A DNA stretch of 64,000 bases from Chloroflexota bacterium (GTDB taxonomy: Bacteria > Chloroflexota > Anaerolineae > UBA4142). Below, piece after piece: positions 35,856 through 44,719 of the stretch. The stretch is from positions 32,436 through 96,435 of the forward strand of contig JACRMI010000088.1 in NCBI GenBank assembly GCA_016215025.1, written 5' to 3'. Both the position numbers and the translations under genes were made by a program. Below the pieces are notes generated by a model, which was not told the origin of the DNA, did not search any database, and was given only the letters and a program-made list of their open reading frames with translations. Within the stretch, counting starts at the first letter, position 1, and each line of letters begins with the position of its first letter.

Positions 35856-36030
35856 AATTCACAGAAAAAAGAAAATAGCAGAATGTCATTGTGAGACGGA
35901 GTCGAACAATGCGACAAAGCAATCCCCAACGCCGAATAGGAGATTGCTTCGGACAAACACCGTCCTCGCAATGACAAAACGCCATGTTATTTTTTCTGTG
36001 TTCTTCTGTGTCTTTCTGTGGCTAATCGCA
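35838..36030. repeat. Composite repeat: REP element nested in an inverted TTCTGTG word array
   Basis: Left arm CCACAGAAGCAC..TTCACAGAAAAAAG (35840-35880) is mirrored by TTTTTTCTGTGTTCTTCTGTG..TTTCTGTGG (about 35989-36023). Between them sits a REP from TGTCATTG (35884) to CAATGACA (35976). The nosD start codon lies in the REP right arm and the signal peptide in the right word arm. Confidence 0.8.
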
Positions 36031-37359
36031 TTTACACCCGCACATGCGGATTCGCATCAACGTTTCGTCGTTTCGCCACAGGGACCGTTCACGACAATTC
36101 AAGCCGCGCTCGACCGAGCGCAGGATGGCGATCAAATCGAAGTGCGCGGCGGCGCATATCAAGGTCCACTCGTCGTCAACAAATCCGTGGAACTGAATGG
36201 CATCGATTATCCGATCATCGATAGCGGTGGCGATGGAACGGTGGTGACGTTGAGCGCAGCCAATATTGTTCTGCGTGGTTTCGACGTGCGCGGCAGTGGA
36301 CACGAGTACGATCGTGATCATTCAGGCATTGCGGTCACCGCCCCGCATGTCATCGTCGAAAACAATCGCCTGCGCGAGGTGTTGTTCGGAATCTTCGTCG
36401 CCAAAGCCAGCGATGTGATCGTGCGTAACAACGACATTACAAGCAAAGAGGAATTCGAGATCGGGCTGAAGGGCGATGCGATCCGAGTGTGGTATTCACC
36501 GCGCGTCCTTATCGAAGACAATCATGTTCACAACGCACGCGACATCGTCGTTTGGTATTCGAAAGATGCCATCATTCGGAATAATCTAGTCGAGCACGGA
36601 CGCTATGGCGCGCATTTGATGTACTGCGACAACGTGACGATTGAAGGTAATCGTCTGCGCAATAATTCCGTCGGCATTTACACGATGTACTCGAACAATA
36701 CGATCATTCGCACCAACGACATTCGTGGTCAGCGCGGACCCAGTGGATATGCGCTCGGTTTCAAAGACGCGGACAATATCGACGTGGCGAACAATACACT
36801 GATCGATAATCGCGGCGGGGTGTTTATGGATGGCGCACCCTTTAGCCCACAAGGTTATGCACGCTTGCATGAAAACATTTTTGCATTTAACGACGTCGCG
36901 ATCATCATGATGCCTGCCGTGCGCGGCGCGACGATTGAGAATAATTCGTTCTGGGAAAACGTCGAACAAGTTTCGATTGCGGGCGGCGGCACGTTGGGCA
37001 AAAGCACTTGGCGCGGAAATTATTGGAGCGATTACACCGGCTATGATGCGAAAGGCGATGGTATTGGCAACCTGCCGTATCGTTCCGAACGATACTTTGA
37101 AGGTATGATCGACCGCGAGCCGATGTTGCGTATGTTGCTGTACAGTCCCACGGCGCAAGCGATTGAGTTTGCATCCACCGCATTTCCACTTGTGCGTCCG
37201 GTTCCCAAAATCACCGACGAGACGCCGCACATCGAACCGCTTGCGCTTCCAACGTTCGCCACGCCATCGCAAAAAGAATCGAATGGAATGCTTGTTGCAT
37301 CGCTTGCGATTTTGTTCCTAGGGGCAATCGTCGGCACGATAGGATTGAAGAAATCGTAG
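35971..37359 (+). CDS. nosD: NosD, periplasmic copper-site maturation protein
   Basis: 462 residues from the ATG at 35971; the frame is open further upstream but only through repeat DNA. A signal peptide (VIFSVFFCVFLWLIAFTPAHA) precedes a right-handed beta-helix of CASH/NosD type with many short turns (GIAVTAPHVIVENNRL, VIVRNNDI, VTIEGNRLRNNSVGIYTM, NYWSDYTGYDAKGDG). The C-terminus has one membrane helix (GMLVASLAILFLGAIVG). NosD works with NosF and NosY in supplying sulfur or copper to the CuZ site of NosZ. The start codon and signal peptide are encoded by repeat elements. Confidence 0.93.
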   Translation: MTKRHVIFSVFFCVFLWLIAFTPAHADSHQRFVVSPQGPFTTIQAALDRAQDGDQIEVRGGAYQGPLVVNKSVELNGIDYPIIDSGGDGTVVTLSAANIVLRGFDVRGSGHEYDRDHSGIAVTAPHVIVENNRLREVLFGIFVAKASDVIVRNNDITSKEEFEIGLKGDAIRVWYSPRVLIEDNHVHNARDIVVWYSKDAIIRNNLVEHGRYGAHLMYCDNVTIEGNRLRNNSVGIYTMYSNNTIIRTNDIRGQRGPSGYALGFKDADNIDVANNTLIDNRGGVFMDGAPFSPQGYARLHENIFAFNDVAIIMMPAVRGATIENNSFWENVEQVSIAGGGTLGKSTWRGNYWSDYTGYDAKGDGIGNLPYRSERYFEGMIDREPMLRMLLYSPTAQAIEFASTAFPLVRPVPKITDETPHIEPLALPTFATPSQKESNGMLVASLAILFLGAIVGTIGLKKS

Positions 37360-37415
37360 GGGCGTTTTCGCCACCGAAGGCGGCCCTTGAATGTCTCTGC
37401 TGTGGATAACATCAA

Positions 37416-38318
37416 ATGTCTACCGATAAAATTTCCGTGCGTGTTGAAAATTTCATCAAGCACTATGGCAAGCTCGTTGCGCTTGAGGGCGTTTCGTTTA
37501 GCGCTTCCGCGGGTCAAGCCATTGCGCTCTGGGGACCAAACGGCGCCGGCAAAACGACGTTGCTCAAAGCAATGTTGGGACTGATCGATTTCAAAGGTAA
37601 GCTTGAAATCGAAGGATGCGATGTGCGACGTGCGGGCAAGCAAGCGCGACGAAAAATCGGTTATGTGCCGCAAGAAGCGAGCTTTTACGATTTGTCGGTG
37701 CAAGAGACTATGGATTTTTATGCGCGATTGAAGAAGGTAGGGGCCAAGTCCATTCTCGCCCGCCATGTGCGTGTTTCATCGCTCATCAAGCGTGTTGGAT
37801 TACGCGATCATGCGAACAAGCCCGTGCCTGCACTTTCGGGCGGACTTAAGCAGCGGCTCGCGCTCGCCATCGCGCTCCTCGCCGATCCGCCTGTGCTGTT
37901 GCTCGACGAACCGACTGCGAATCTTGACGCGAAAGCGCGCTCGGATTATTTGAGCTTGCTCGCGTCACTGCATCACGAAGGTAAGACGATCATCTTTGCG
38001 TCGCATCGCATCGAAGAAGTGGAAACGCTCGCGGATCACGTCTTGATATTGGAAAACGGCAAACTCAGCGAAACGATCAGCCCGGAAGAATTGCGCGCCC
38101 GCCTGTCGTCGAACATCGAAATGGTGTTGTGGATCGACAAAGCGCAGCGCGCGTTCGCGCAAACTTTTCTCGTCGAAAAAGGAATCGATTCGCATTTGAA
38201 CGGACGCGGCACCGTCGTCGTGCGAATTCAATCGCAGCAAAAAATGCGCGCGCTGAATTTGCTGAACGAATGCGGTGTAATAGTGCAGAATTTTGAAATA
38301 GAAAGTAATGCAGCGTAG
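37416..38318 (+). CDS. nosF: NosF, ABC transporter ATPase
   Basis: 300 residues. Walker A GPNGAGKTTLLKAML, Q-loop YVPQEASFYDLSV, signature ALSGGLKQRLALAIALL and Walker B VLLLDEPTANLD are complete, with the H-loop in FASHRIEEV. The position after nosD and before nosY identifies it as the energy component of the NosDFY complex. Confidence 0.93.
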   Translation: MSTDKISVRVENFIKHYGKLVALEGVSFSASAGQAIALWGPNGAGKTTLLKAMLGLIDFKGKLEIEGCDVRRAGKQARRKIGYVPQEASFYDLSVQETMDFYARLKKVGAKSILARHVRVSSLIKRVGLRDHANKPVPALSGGLKQRLALAIALLADPPVLLLDEPTANLDAKARSDYLSLLASLHHEGKTIIFASHRIEEVETLADHVLILENGKLSETISPEELRARLSSNIEMVLWIDKAQRAFAQTFLVEKGIDSHLNGRGTVVVRIQSQQKMRALNLLNECGVIVQNFEIESNAA

Positions 38319-38347
38319 CAACTCATCGCACAAAGGGGCATTTGTAA

Positions 38348-39532
38348 ATGAATCCGTACATTCTGATGACTGCATTCTTTTTATCGCTGGCTGGACTTGG
38401 CGCGCTCGAAACGATGTTGGCAAATCTCCAGGTCGTCGCGTGGTTTAATGGCTTGCGTTGGTTGCGCGTTCACTTTGTTACGCTGGGCGTGCTGGTTGAA
38501 CTCGTGTTTGGATTTCTGCCCACACTCGTTGCTGCACGCGTGAACAAACCACACCCTACCCCCCATTGGGGTATTTGGTTTTTTCTAAATGCCGGATTGA
38601 TGATCCTCATCGTTGGCATTCCGCTCGTCAACGCTGCGCTGATATTTGCTGGCGGTACGCTCATTTTCCTTGCGACGATTTTACTTTTGCGCCAATTGAG
38701 TATGCTCGATCCTAAACTCGGCGCGCCTACCCCTGGGCGGCTATTCTACTTGGCGGGCTTGATATTTCTGTCGCTTGGAATTATTTTTGGAACGGGCTTG
38801 TGGCTGGGCTGGGGTGAATTCTTGCGCGCGGCAGCGCCCAAAGAAATTCATCTGCACGCGAATTTGTGGGGATTTACGTCGTTGACATTTGCCGGTTTGT
38901 TAATCGATTTATATCCTGGGTTCGCCAAGCGCCCGCTCGCGCTGCCTCGTTCACTAGATGCGATTCTATTCTTGTTCATTGCGGGCGGTACAGCTCTCGT
39001 CGTTGCGCCGTGGATTGGCGACAACCTACTGATGCTCGTTGGTTTGCTTTTGCATCACGCAGCAACTGGGTTGTTGGTGTTTAACGTTGTCAAGCCGCTG
39101 ATCGGTGATCGCAATGCGTGGAATGCGGGCCAAGTCCATCTCATCGCCGCGTATGCGTGGATTCTCGCGGGCTTGGCTGTCGTGCCGATTACCGTTTTCG
39201 GAACACTGCAAGTTCCGCTAGCGAATGTTGAAGCACAAGCGCCATTGATTCTTGTGTTCGGCTGGGTCTTGCAATTTGCTTTCGCACTCGCGCCGTACAT
39301 TTTTGCGCGTGTGCTTGCGCCTGATCAACCAGCGCAACTCGGCGGTAATCGTGTGAGTCTGTTCGCGCTGAACGCCGGCACCCTGTGTATCGTCGCCGCG
39401 ATAATTTCGGAAACATATCAAGCAACGTTCGGCGCGATTGCTTTCGGCTTGTGGGCCATTGCGATTTTGCCCGTCGTGCGTGAATTATGGGAACACACGC
39501 GCTCAATCCACTCGACGTTTGCAGCAGGATAG
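38348..39532 (+). CDS. NnrS/heme-copper-oxidase-subunit-I-like membrane protein
   Basis: 394 residues with about twelve hydrophobic segments. Histidines occur in membrane context in LRWLRVHFVTLGVL, EIHLHANLWGFTSLTFAGLLIDLYP, LLLHHAATGLLVF and NAGQVHLIAAYAWILAG, the pattern of NnrS and of cytochrome-oxidase-I-like heme proteins linked to denitrification. It lies 29 nt after nosF in the nos cluster. It may bind heme and relieve NO stress or transfer electrons; this is inference from context. Confidence 0.7.
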   Translation: MNPYILMTAFFLSLAGLGALETMLANLQVVAWFNGLRWLRVHFVTLGVLVELVFGFLPTLVAARVNKPHPTPHWGIWFFLNAGLMILIVGIPLVNAALIFAGGTLIFLATILLLRQLSMLDPKLGAPTPGRLFYLAGLIFLSLGIIFGTGLWLGWGEFLRAAAPKEIHLHANLWGFTSLTFAGLLIDLYPGFAKRPLALPRSLDAILFLFIAGGTALVVAPWIGDNLLMLVGLLLHHAATGLLVFNVVKPLIGDRNAWNAGQVHLIAAYAWILAGLAVVPITVFGTLQVPLANVEAQAPLILVFGWVLQFAFALAPYIFARVLAPDQPAQLGGNRVSLFALNAGTLCIVAAIISETYQATFGAIAFGLWAIAILPVVRELWEHTRSIHSTFAAG

Positions 39533-39583
39533 CCCAGAATTTCGAGATGGAGAGCGTGGCACACTAGGATCGTGGAGATTGAC

Positions 39584-40468
39584 ATGACAGCCGACAAATC
39601 AAAATGGGCAGATACCCTGATCCATCTTTTCGCTCTGGCTTGTAAATTGGAAGGTGAAGGTCAATACAATCTTGCCAAATTGTGCCGCGCGACGGCAGAT
39701 TCGTTGAGTCGGCGGGCGGCGTATGCAATCGAAATTCCATCCGCGCAAAATGATTTGGTCGCCGACACCGAGCAAACGATTGATGCATTATCCAAATTGG
39801 ACGTAGACAAGAATCTAATCGCCGCGTTCCAATGCGGTGCTGCCGCGATGGCGCAAGGTCGGCTTGCGCTGTTCAATGAAACTCCACATCCGTACGTCTG
39901 CCGAACCTGCGGTCATTTGACAGTCGGCGAACCGAGCGAAAAATGTCCAACGTGCGGCGCGTGGGCAAGCACGTATCAACGCTTTTTGCCAGTCTATTGG
40001 CTCGATGCGCTGGAACCGTTTGCGACGTTAGAGAAATTGCGCCAAACGCCGATTCAAGTTGAGTCACTGTTGCAAGGATTGCCCGAAGATGTGCTGAATC
40101 AACCCGCCAGCGATGGCGGCTGGGCAATTCGCAACATCGTATCGCATTTGCGCGACGCGCAAGGCGTGATCAGTTTTCGCGTCGAATTGTTTTTGCAGGA
40201 TGAACATCCAAGTTTGGAATCGAAAGCGGTGTTCGCGTGGGCGACGAATGAAAATGAACGACCATCGCTCACACGCGAGATTTTTGAAACGTACAAAGCA
40301 TCGCGTGCGGAGATGATAAGCCAGTTGGAAAAAACTCCACTCGGGTATTGGTGGCGGGTTGGTCAGCATGAAGAGTTTGGACCAGTGACTTTGAAACAAC
40401 AAGTAAGCTACTTTGCGTCGCACGAGTTGACGCATTTGCCGCAGATCGAACGGTTGGCACACAAGTGA
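39584..40468 (+). CDS. DinB-domain protein with internal rubredoxin-like zinc ribbon
   Basis: 294 residues from the ATG at 39584. The N-terminal ~105 residues are helical, rubrerythrin-like in look (LFALACKLEGEGQYNLAKL). A zinc ribbon follows (YVCRTCGHLTVGEPSEKCPTCGAW), as at the end of rubrerythrins. The C-terminal part is DinB-like (WAIRNIVSHLRDAQG, SYFASHELTHLPQIER). The combination suggests a metal-dependent oxidoreductase or hydrolase. It stands within the nos cluster, between the NnrS-like gene and nosY. Confidence 0.7.
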   Translation: MTADKSKWADTLIHLFALACKLEGEGQYNLAKLCRATADSLSRRAAYAIEIPSAQNDLVADTEQTIDALSKLDVDKNLIAAFQCGAAAMAQGRLALFNETPHPYVCRTCGHLTVGEPSEKCPTCGAWASTYQRFLPVYWLDALEPFATLEKLRQTPIQVESLLQGLPEDVLNQPASDGGWAIRNIVSHLRDAQGVISFRVELFLQDEHPSLESKAVFAWATNENERPSLTREIFETYKASRAEMISQLEKTPLGYWWRVGQHEEFGPVTLKQQVSYFASHELTHLPQIERLAHK

Positions 40469-40554
40469 TTCTCAGGAACCATTGGCATTCCAAATCACTT
40501 GGTGACGGGATGTAGGCGGATATCCCATCCGAAGAAATCAAACAACATGGATAA

Positions 40555-41043
40555 ATGAACACTTGCTCCAATTGCCAGGCGCAAAATAAAGATCAAGCGC
40601 AATTCTGCGTGAATTGTGGACAGCCGCTAACTCAGGTTGCATCTCCAGGCCATGATCCCAACGGTAGCGGGAAGATGAGTGGCGGTCAAGTGCAGGTTGG
40701 TGGGGATGTTGCCGGGCGCGATAAAATTACGACGACTACCACTGGTCTCGACGCATCTACGCTCGTAGAACTGACCAAGCAATTTGCAAAAATTTATCAA
40801 AAGATCGATGCACGCCTCGAAGATCCGAACACGGACAAAACCGAAATCAAAGACACGGTTCAGAAAATCGAAGAAGAGGTCAAAAAAGGCGAACAAGCGA
40901 ATCCTGCCAAAGTGGAGCGGTGGCTGAAATTTCTGGCGGGAATGGCTGATGACATTTTTCAAGTGGTCGCATCAACGTTAGCGAGTCCGATTGCGGGCGT
41001 TGCCAAGGCGATTCAGTTGATCGCAAAAAAGGCAAAGACGTGA
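40555..41043 (+). CDS. Zinc-ribbon protein with GGDVAGRDKI motif
   Basis: 162 residues. An N-terminal zinc ribbon (CSNCQAQNKDQAQFCVNC) leads to a Gly-rich segment MSGGQVQVGGDVAGRDKITT, then a helical region of about 100 residues (LVELTKQFAKIYQKIDARL, KIEEEVKKGEQANPAKVERW). The GGDV.GRDKI motif recurs in cyanobacterial and Chloroflexota proteins connected with signalling or conflict systems. No enzymatic domain is visible. Its place between nos genes is unexplained. Confidence 0.65.
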   Translation: MNTCSNCQAQNKDQAQFCVNCGQPLTQVASPGHDPNGSGKMSGGQVQVGGDVAGRDKITTTTTGLDASTLVELTKQFAKIYQKIDARLEDPNTDKTEIKDTVQKIEEEVKKGEQANPAKVERWLKFLAGMADDIFQVVASTLASPIAGVAKAIQLIAKKAKT

Positions 41044-41082
41044 ATATAACGCAACCAAAAATTAGATGAACGGAATACTATT

Positions 41083-41910
41083 ATGGAACTAGATCTACTC
41101 TGGACCATCGCCCAACGCGAGTTGCGCGAGGCGCTGAAAAATAAATGGCTGTGGTTTTACGCGCTGGCGTTCGCCGGACTCGCGCTCGCGTTATCGCAAG
41201 CGGGTCTCGCAGCGGCGGGGTATGCTGGGCTGGGCGGATTTGGTCGCACGGCGGCGAGTCTCATCAACGCGTTGTTGTTGTTCGTGCCCTTGATGGGTTT
41301 GAGCGTTGGAGCGGGTGCATTGGCGGGTGATCGCGAACGCGGCACGTTGTTGTATTTGCTCGCCCAGCCGGTCAATCGCGCCGAAATATTTTTTGGCAAA
41401 GTGGTCGGCGCCGCATTGGCGTTGATAGCTGCTCTTACACTTGGATTCGGACTGGCGGGCTTGGGACTTGCATCGGCGGGCGATGGCAACGCGATGGCGT
41501 ACCTGGCGCTGGCGGGTTATACGTTCTTGCTTGCGCTTGCTTCGCTTGGGCTAGGTTTTATCATCAGTGCCTTAACTCGCAAAGGCGCGACGGCAGCGGG
41601 GGCAGCATTGATTGTTTGGCTCGCGCTCGTGTTCTTTGGCGATCTGGGATTGGTCGGGGCGACGCTCGCGTTTCGTCCAACAGCCAGCACCCTCTTTACG
41701 CTGCTAGTGGCGAACCCGCTGCAAGTTTTCAAACTCGCGGCGATCTATTCTCTGCGCGCCACCCTCGATACGCTCGGCGCGGTTGGACAATATGCGTACT
41801 ATGAATTCGGCAACGCGTTGCCATTTCTCTTGACCGGCTTGCTCGCCGTATGGACGCTCGTCACCTTCGGCGTCGCGTTTGCGATTTTCAATCGACGAGG
41901 AGACCAATGA
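41083..41910 (+). CDS. nosY: NosY, ABC-2 type permease
   Basis: 275 residues with six membrane segments. TIAQRELREALKNKWLWFY at the start and GALAGDRERGTLLYLLAQPVNRAEIFFGKVVGA are typical of NosY/ABC-2 permeases. It forms the membrane part of the NosDFY complex. The 3' end overlaps the start of nosL by 4 nt (ATGA). Confidence 0.9.
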   Translation: MELDLLWTIAQRELREALKNKWLWFYALAFAGLALALSQAGLAAAGYAGLGGFGRTAASLINALLLFVPLMGLSVGAGALAGDRERGTLLYLLAQPVNRAEIFFGKVVGAALALIAALTLGFGLAGLGLASAGDGNAMAYLALAGYTFLLALASLGLGFIISALTRKGATAAGAALIVWLALVFFGDLGLVGATLAFRPTASTLFTLLVANPLQVFKLAAIYSLRATLDTLGAVGQYAYYEFGNALPFLLTGLLAVWTLVTFGVAFAIFNRRGDQ

Positions 41911-42431
41911 ATCAGTTAACAGTGGACAGTGAAAAGTGGGCAGTCTCACGCCTCACGCAACTTGCATCACTCTTTACTTTTTACTTTTTACTTTTTGCTA
42001 TTGCCTTTTTGCTTGTTGCTTGCGCTCAAACGACCGGCGAACCACAACCCCCTACAATCGCTTACGGTCGTGATGTGTGCGAGGCGTGCGGCATGATTAT
42101 TAGCGATGCCAAGTTTGCGGCGGCGACCCAAAGTATCGATGGCAAGACGTACAAGTTCGACGATGTGGGTGAGATGTTCGCGTATCATGCCAAGCATCCG
42201 GAGATCCAAGTGCGAGCGTGGTTCGTCCACGACTACGATTCGCAAAAATGGATTGCGGGCGCGACGGCATTTTATGTGATTAGCAAAGAGATCAAATCGC
42301 CGATGGGCACGGGCGTGGTCGCGTTTGCAGACAAGGATGCAGCTGAAGCATTCGCCGGACGAGTCAATACCAAAGTCGTGTCCTTTGACGATGCGCGAAC
42401 GGCAAAATTGATGGGAGGGCAGGGTATGTAG
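41907..42431 (+). CDS. nosL: NosL, copper-binding lipoprotein
   Basis: 174 residues from the ATG at 41907 after CGAGGAGACC. A lipoprotein signal (AIAFLLVACAQ, Cys39) is preceded by an unusually long N-terminal stretch. The mature part has the NosL motifs DVCEACGMIISDAKFAAAT, TYKFDDVGEMF and KSPMGTGVVAF. NosL delivers Cu(I) to apo-NosZ. The DNA for residues 3-38 is made of repeated words (CAGTGGACAGTG, CTTTACTTTTTACTTTTTAC, TTTTTGCTTGTTGCTTGCG), so the signal peptide derives from repeat sequence. Confidence 0.92.
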   Translation: MNQLTVDSEKWAVSRLTQLASLFTFYFLLFAIAFLLVACAQTTGEPQPPTIAYGRDVCEACGMIISDAKFAAATQSIDGKTYKFDDVGEMFAYHAKHPEIQVRAWFVHDYDSQKWIAGATAFYVISKEIKSPMGTGVVAFADKDAAEAFAGRVNTKVVSFDDARTAKLMGGQGM

Positions 42432-42484
42432 AGCTTTGCCGCTTGTATTATCGACACAAAGAATCTATTCATCCAGGAGGAACA

Positions 42485-42874
42485 ATGAAAACGCAAATGT
42501 TTGTCATGTGCTCGTTGCTCGTAATCGTCGCGATTGCGCTGTCAGCATGTGGGGGTGGTGCGGCTCAGGCCCCTGCAGCAAATCAATCAAAAGGCGATCC
42601 GACTAAAGGCAAAACGGTATTTACCAGCACGTGTTCGGCATGTCACGGTCCTGATGCGAAAGGATTGCCGGGTTTGGGCAAGGACATGACCACAAGCACG
42701 TTCGTTAAAGGCATGACGGACGATCAGTTCATCGACTTTTTGAAAAAGGGACGCTCTGCTAGCGATCCGGCGAATACGACCAAAGTCGATATGCCGTCCA
42801 AAGGTGGAAATCCGGCGCTCACTGACCAAGACCTGTACAACGTGATCTCGTTTATTCGCACGGTGAGCAAGTAG
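42485..42874 (+). CDS. Cytochrome c lipoprotein of the nos cluster
   Basis: 129 residues, ATG at 42485 after CAGGAGGAACA. Lipoprotein signal (IALSACGGG, Cys22), one heme-binding CSACH motif and a distal methionine in VDMPSKGGNPALTDQDL, as in small class I cytochromes c. It is the last gene of the nos cluster and the likely electron donor to NosZ, comparable to the NosC-type cytochromes of clade II clusters. Confidence 0.88.
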   Translation: MKTQMFVMCSLLVIVAIALSACGGGAAQAPAANQSKGDPTKGKTVFTSTCSACHGPDAKGLPGLGKDMTTSTFVKGMTDDQFIDFLKKGRSASDPANTTKVDMPSKGGNPALTDQDLYNVISFIRTVSK

Positions 42875-42916
42875 CGATGGACTTGTCTCGCGTGTGAAAA
42901 GTTTTGAGCGGTAAAT

Positions 42917-42972
42917 TTGACACGCTTGATGAAACTCGTATAATCCAAGCTGACCGAACGTTCGGTCAGCTT
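42917..42972 (+). promoter_or_regulatory. Promoter with perfect TetR operator palindrome
   Basis: TTGACA (42917-42922), 16-nt spacer and TATAAT (42939-42944) are followed at once by a perfect 26-bp palindrome, 42947-42972, whose half-site is AAGCTGACCGAAC. It covers the expected transcription start, so the downstream TetR protein probably represses its own operon. Confidence 0.85.
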
Positions 42973-43006
42973 TTCTTGTACTGTGGCTATGGAAGGTTTT
43001 ATCCCC

Positions 43007-43603
43007 ATGTTGAACAAAACTGCTACCGCAGCAACGCCCCCCGATGGACGAGAACGTATCATCCAAGCCGCTTTTCAACTCTTCGCCGAGCGCGGTTTTT
43101 ACGGCGTCTCCATCAGCGATGTCGCGGAATCGGCGGGCTTGGTCAAGTCGTCCATCTATCATCATTTCGAAAATAAAGAAGCGCTTTATCTCGCCGTTCT
43201 TGGCGAAGCCTTCGACAAGATTAGCGCGGAGATGAAGGCGAATGCCGTTGGCGGGGATTGGCAAACCCGCTTGAAAGGTGCGATGCACGTACTGGCGCGA
43301 ACGATGGGACCCCGCAGCGCCGATCTCAGTCTCATTCTCGAAGGCATCACACACACGCCGACCAATCCTCGAAAGAAAGAGGAATTGCGCGCCAAATTGT
43401 TGCTCGTCATCGCCAACGAAATTGCCCAAGGTATCGCGTGTGGCGATTTGCAACCGCTCGATCCCAAGATGGCAACCGCGTGCTTAATCGGACTGATCGT
43501 TTCGGTTCTTCAAACCAATCAAAACTGGAGCGAAGCACGGCGGGTCGATTTTGCGTTCAACCTCTTCTTGCAAGGCGCAGTGCGGCGCGCTCCGCGGAAA
43601 TAA
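43007..43603 (+). CDS. TetR family transcriptional regulator
   Basis: 198 residues from the ATG at 43007 (an ATG at 42989 is possible). The helix-turn-helix reads RIIQAAFQLFAERGFYGVSISDVAESAGLVKSSIYHHF-type, split over residues 14-52, the standard TetR_N pattern. The C-terminal ligand domain is variable. It lies next to a perfect palindromic operator and leads an ABC export operon, so it is the probable local repressor released by an export substrate. Confidence 0.93.
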   Translation: MLNKTATAATPPDGRERIIQAAFQLFAERGFYGVSISDVAESAGLVKSSIYHHFENKEALYLAVLGEAFDKISAEMKANAVGGDWQTRLKGAMHVLARTMGPRSADLSLILEGITHTPTNPRKKEELRAKLLLVIANEIAQGIACGDLQPLDPKMATACLIGLIVSVLQTNQNWSEARRVDFAFNLFLQGAVRRAPRK

Positions 43604-43606
43604 CTC

Positions 43607-44719
43607 ATGTCTGTTCATCGTCTCTGGGCAATCCTGCGAAAAGAATTTCGGCATATTTGGCGCGACAAACGAACGCTGTTTCTTGTCACGCTCTCGCCAG
43701 CTATTATGCTCTTTACGTTTGCATATTTATTTGCGTTTGAAGTGCAAGATGTGCGTATCGGTGTCTGGGATATGGACCAAACGACCACCTCGCGCCAATT
43801 TATCGCCAGCATTACCGCCGACGGCAAGTTTCAGCGCACGTTGACGCTGAACAGTTACGATTCTGTGCGCGAGGCGTTGATGAGCGGCAGCATTCATCTT
43901 GGTGTCGTCATTCCACCGAATTTCCAAGCGCACCTCACCGCCGGAGAATTATCGCCGATTCAACTCGTCGCCGATGGCAGCGATTCGCTCACCGCGAGCC
44001 AGACGGTGTCGCGTTTTCGTCAGCGCACCGTCGATTTCAATCGCCAGATCGATCCGAGCAGCGCGGACGCGGGGCCGTTGATTAGCGTTCAGACCCAGGC
44101 ATGGTACAATCGCGAACTCAACTCGACGTATTCGATGGTGCCGGGGTTGTTGCCCATCGTTCTCATCTTACCTTCCCTCGCCATTGCGCTCGCGGTCACA
44201 CGCGAAAAAGAACTCGGCAGTTTCGAGACGCTTGCCACCACGCCAATTCGCGCCGTCGAATATTTGCTTGGCAAGTTGATTCCGTACATCGTATTCGGTC
44301 TCATCAGCGCGGGGGTCGCCATTTTGTTATCGCTATTCTGGTTTCGCGTACCCTTGCGCGGCTCGGTGATCGATTTGGTGATTCTGACGGTTTTTTATCT
44401 ATTTGCCTCGCTGGGCGAAACGCTCTTGATCTCCGGTTTTCTCACAAGCCAGGGAACGGCGATGCGCGTAATTCTGCTTATTTTTTTCCTGCCTAGTTTT
44501 TTTATGGCGGGTATCATCCTGCCGATTGACACGCGCTCAGGCATCGCGCAAATCGCCTCATTCTTTTTACCGGCGACGCAGTACGTGCAAATGTCGCGCG
44601 GTATTTTTCTAAAGCAAATGGGCATACCCGAACTGCTCTACCAAGCGTTCTATCTGCTTGCGCTCGGCAGCGTGCCGACGATCATCAGCATGATTTTGTT
44701 CAAGAAACAAGTCGATTGA
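43607..44719 (+). CDS. ABC-2 type transporter permease (1)
   Basis: 370 residues. An N-terminal helix (WAILRKEFRHIWRDKRTLFLV), a long extracellular domain (residues 45-175, VWDMDQTTTSRQFI...) and five C-terminal membrane segments with TREKELGSFETLATTPIRAVEYLLGKL form the YhhJ/YbhR layout of drug or polymer exporters. It follows the TetR gene by 3 nt. Confidence 0.9.
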   Translation: MSVHRLWAILRKEFRHIWRDKRTLFLVTLSPAIMLFTFAYLFAFEVQDVRIGVWDMDQTTTSRQFIASITADGKFQRTLTLNSYDSVREALMSGSIHLGVVIPPNFQAHLTAGELSPIQLVADGSDSLTASQTVSRFRQRTVDFNRQIDPSSADAGPLISVQTQAWYNRELNSTYSMVPGLLPIVLILPSLAIALAVTREKELGSFETLATTPIRAVEYLLGKLIPYIVFGLISAGVAILLSLFWFRVPLRGSVIDLVILTVFYLFASLGETLLISGFLTSQGTAMRVILLIFFLPSFFMAGIILPIDTRSGIAQIASFFLPATQYVQMSRGIFLKQMGIPELLYQAFYLLALGSVPTIISMILFKKQVD

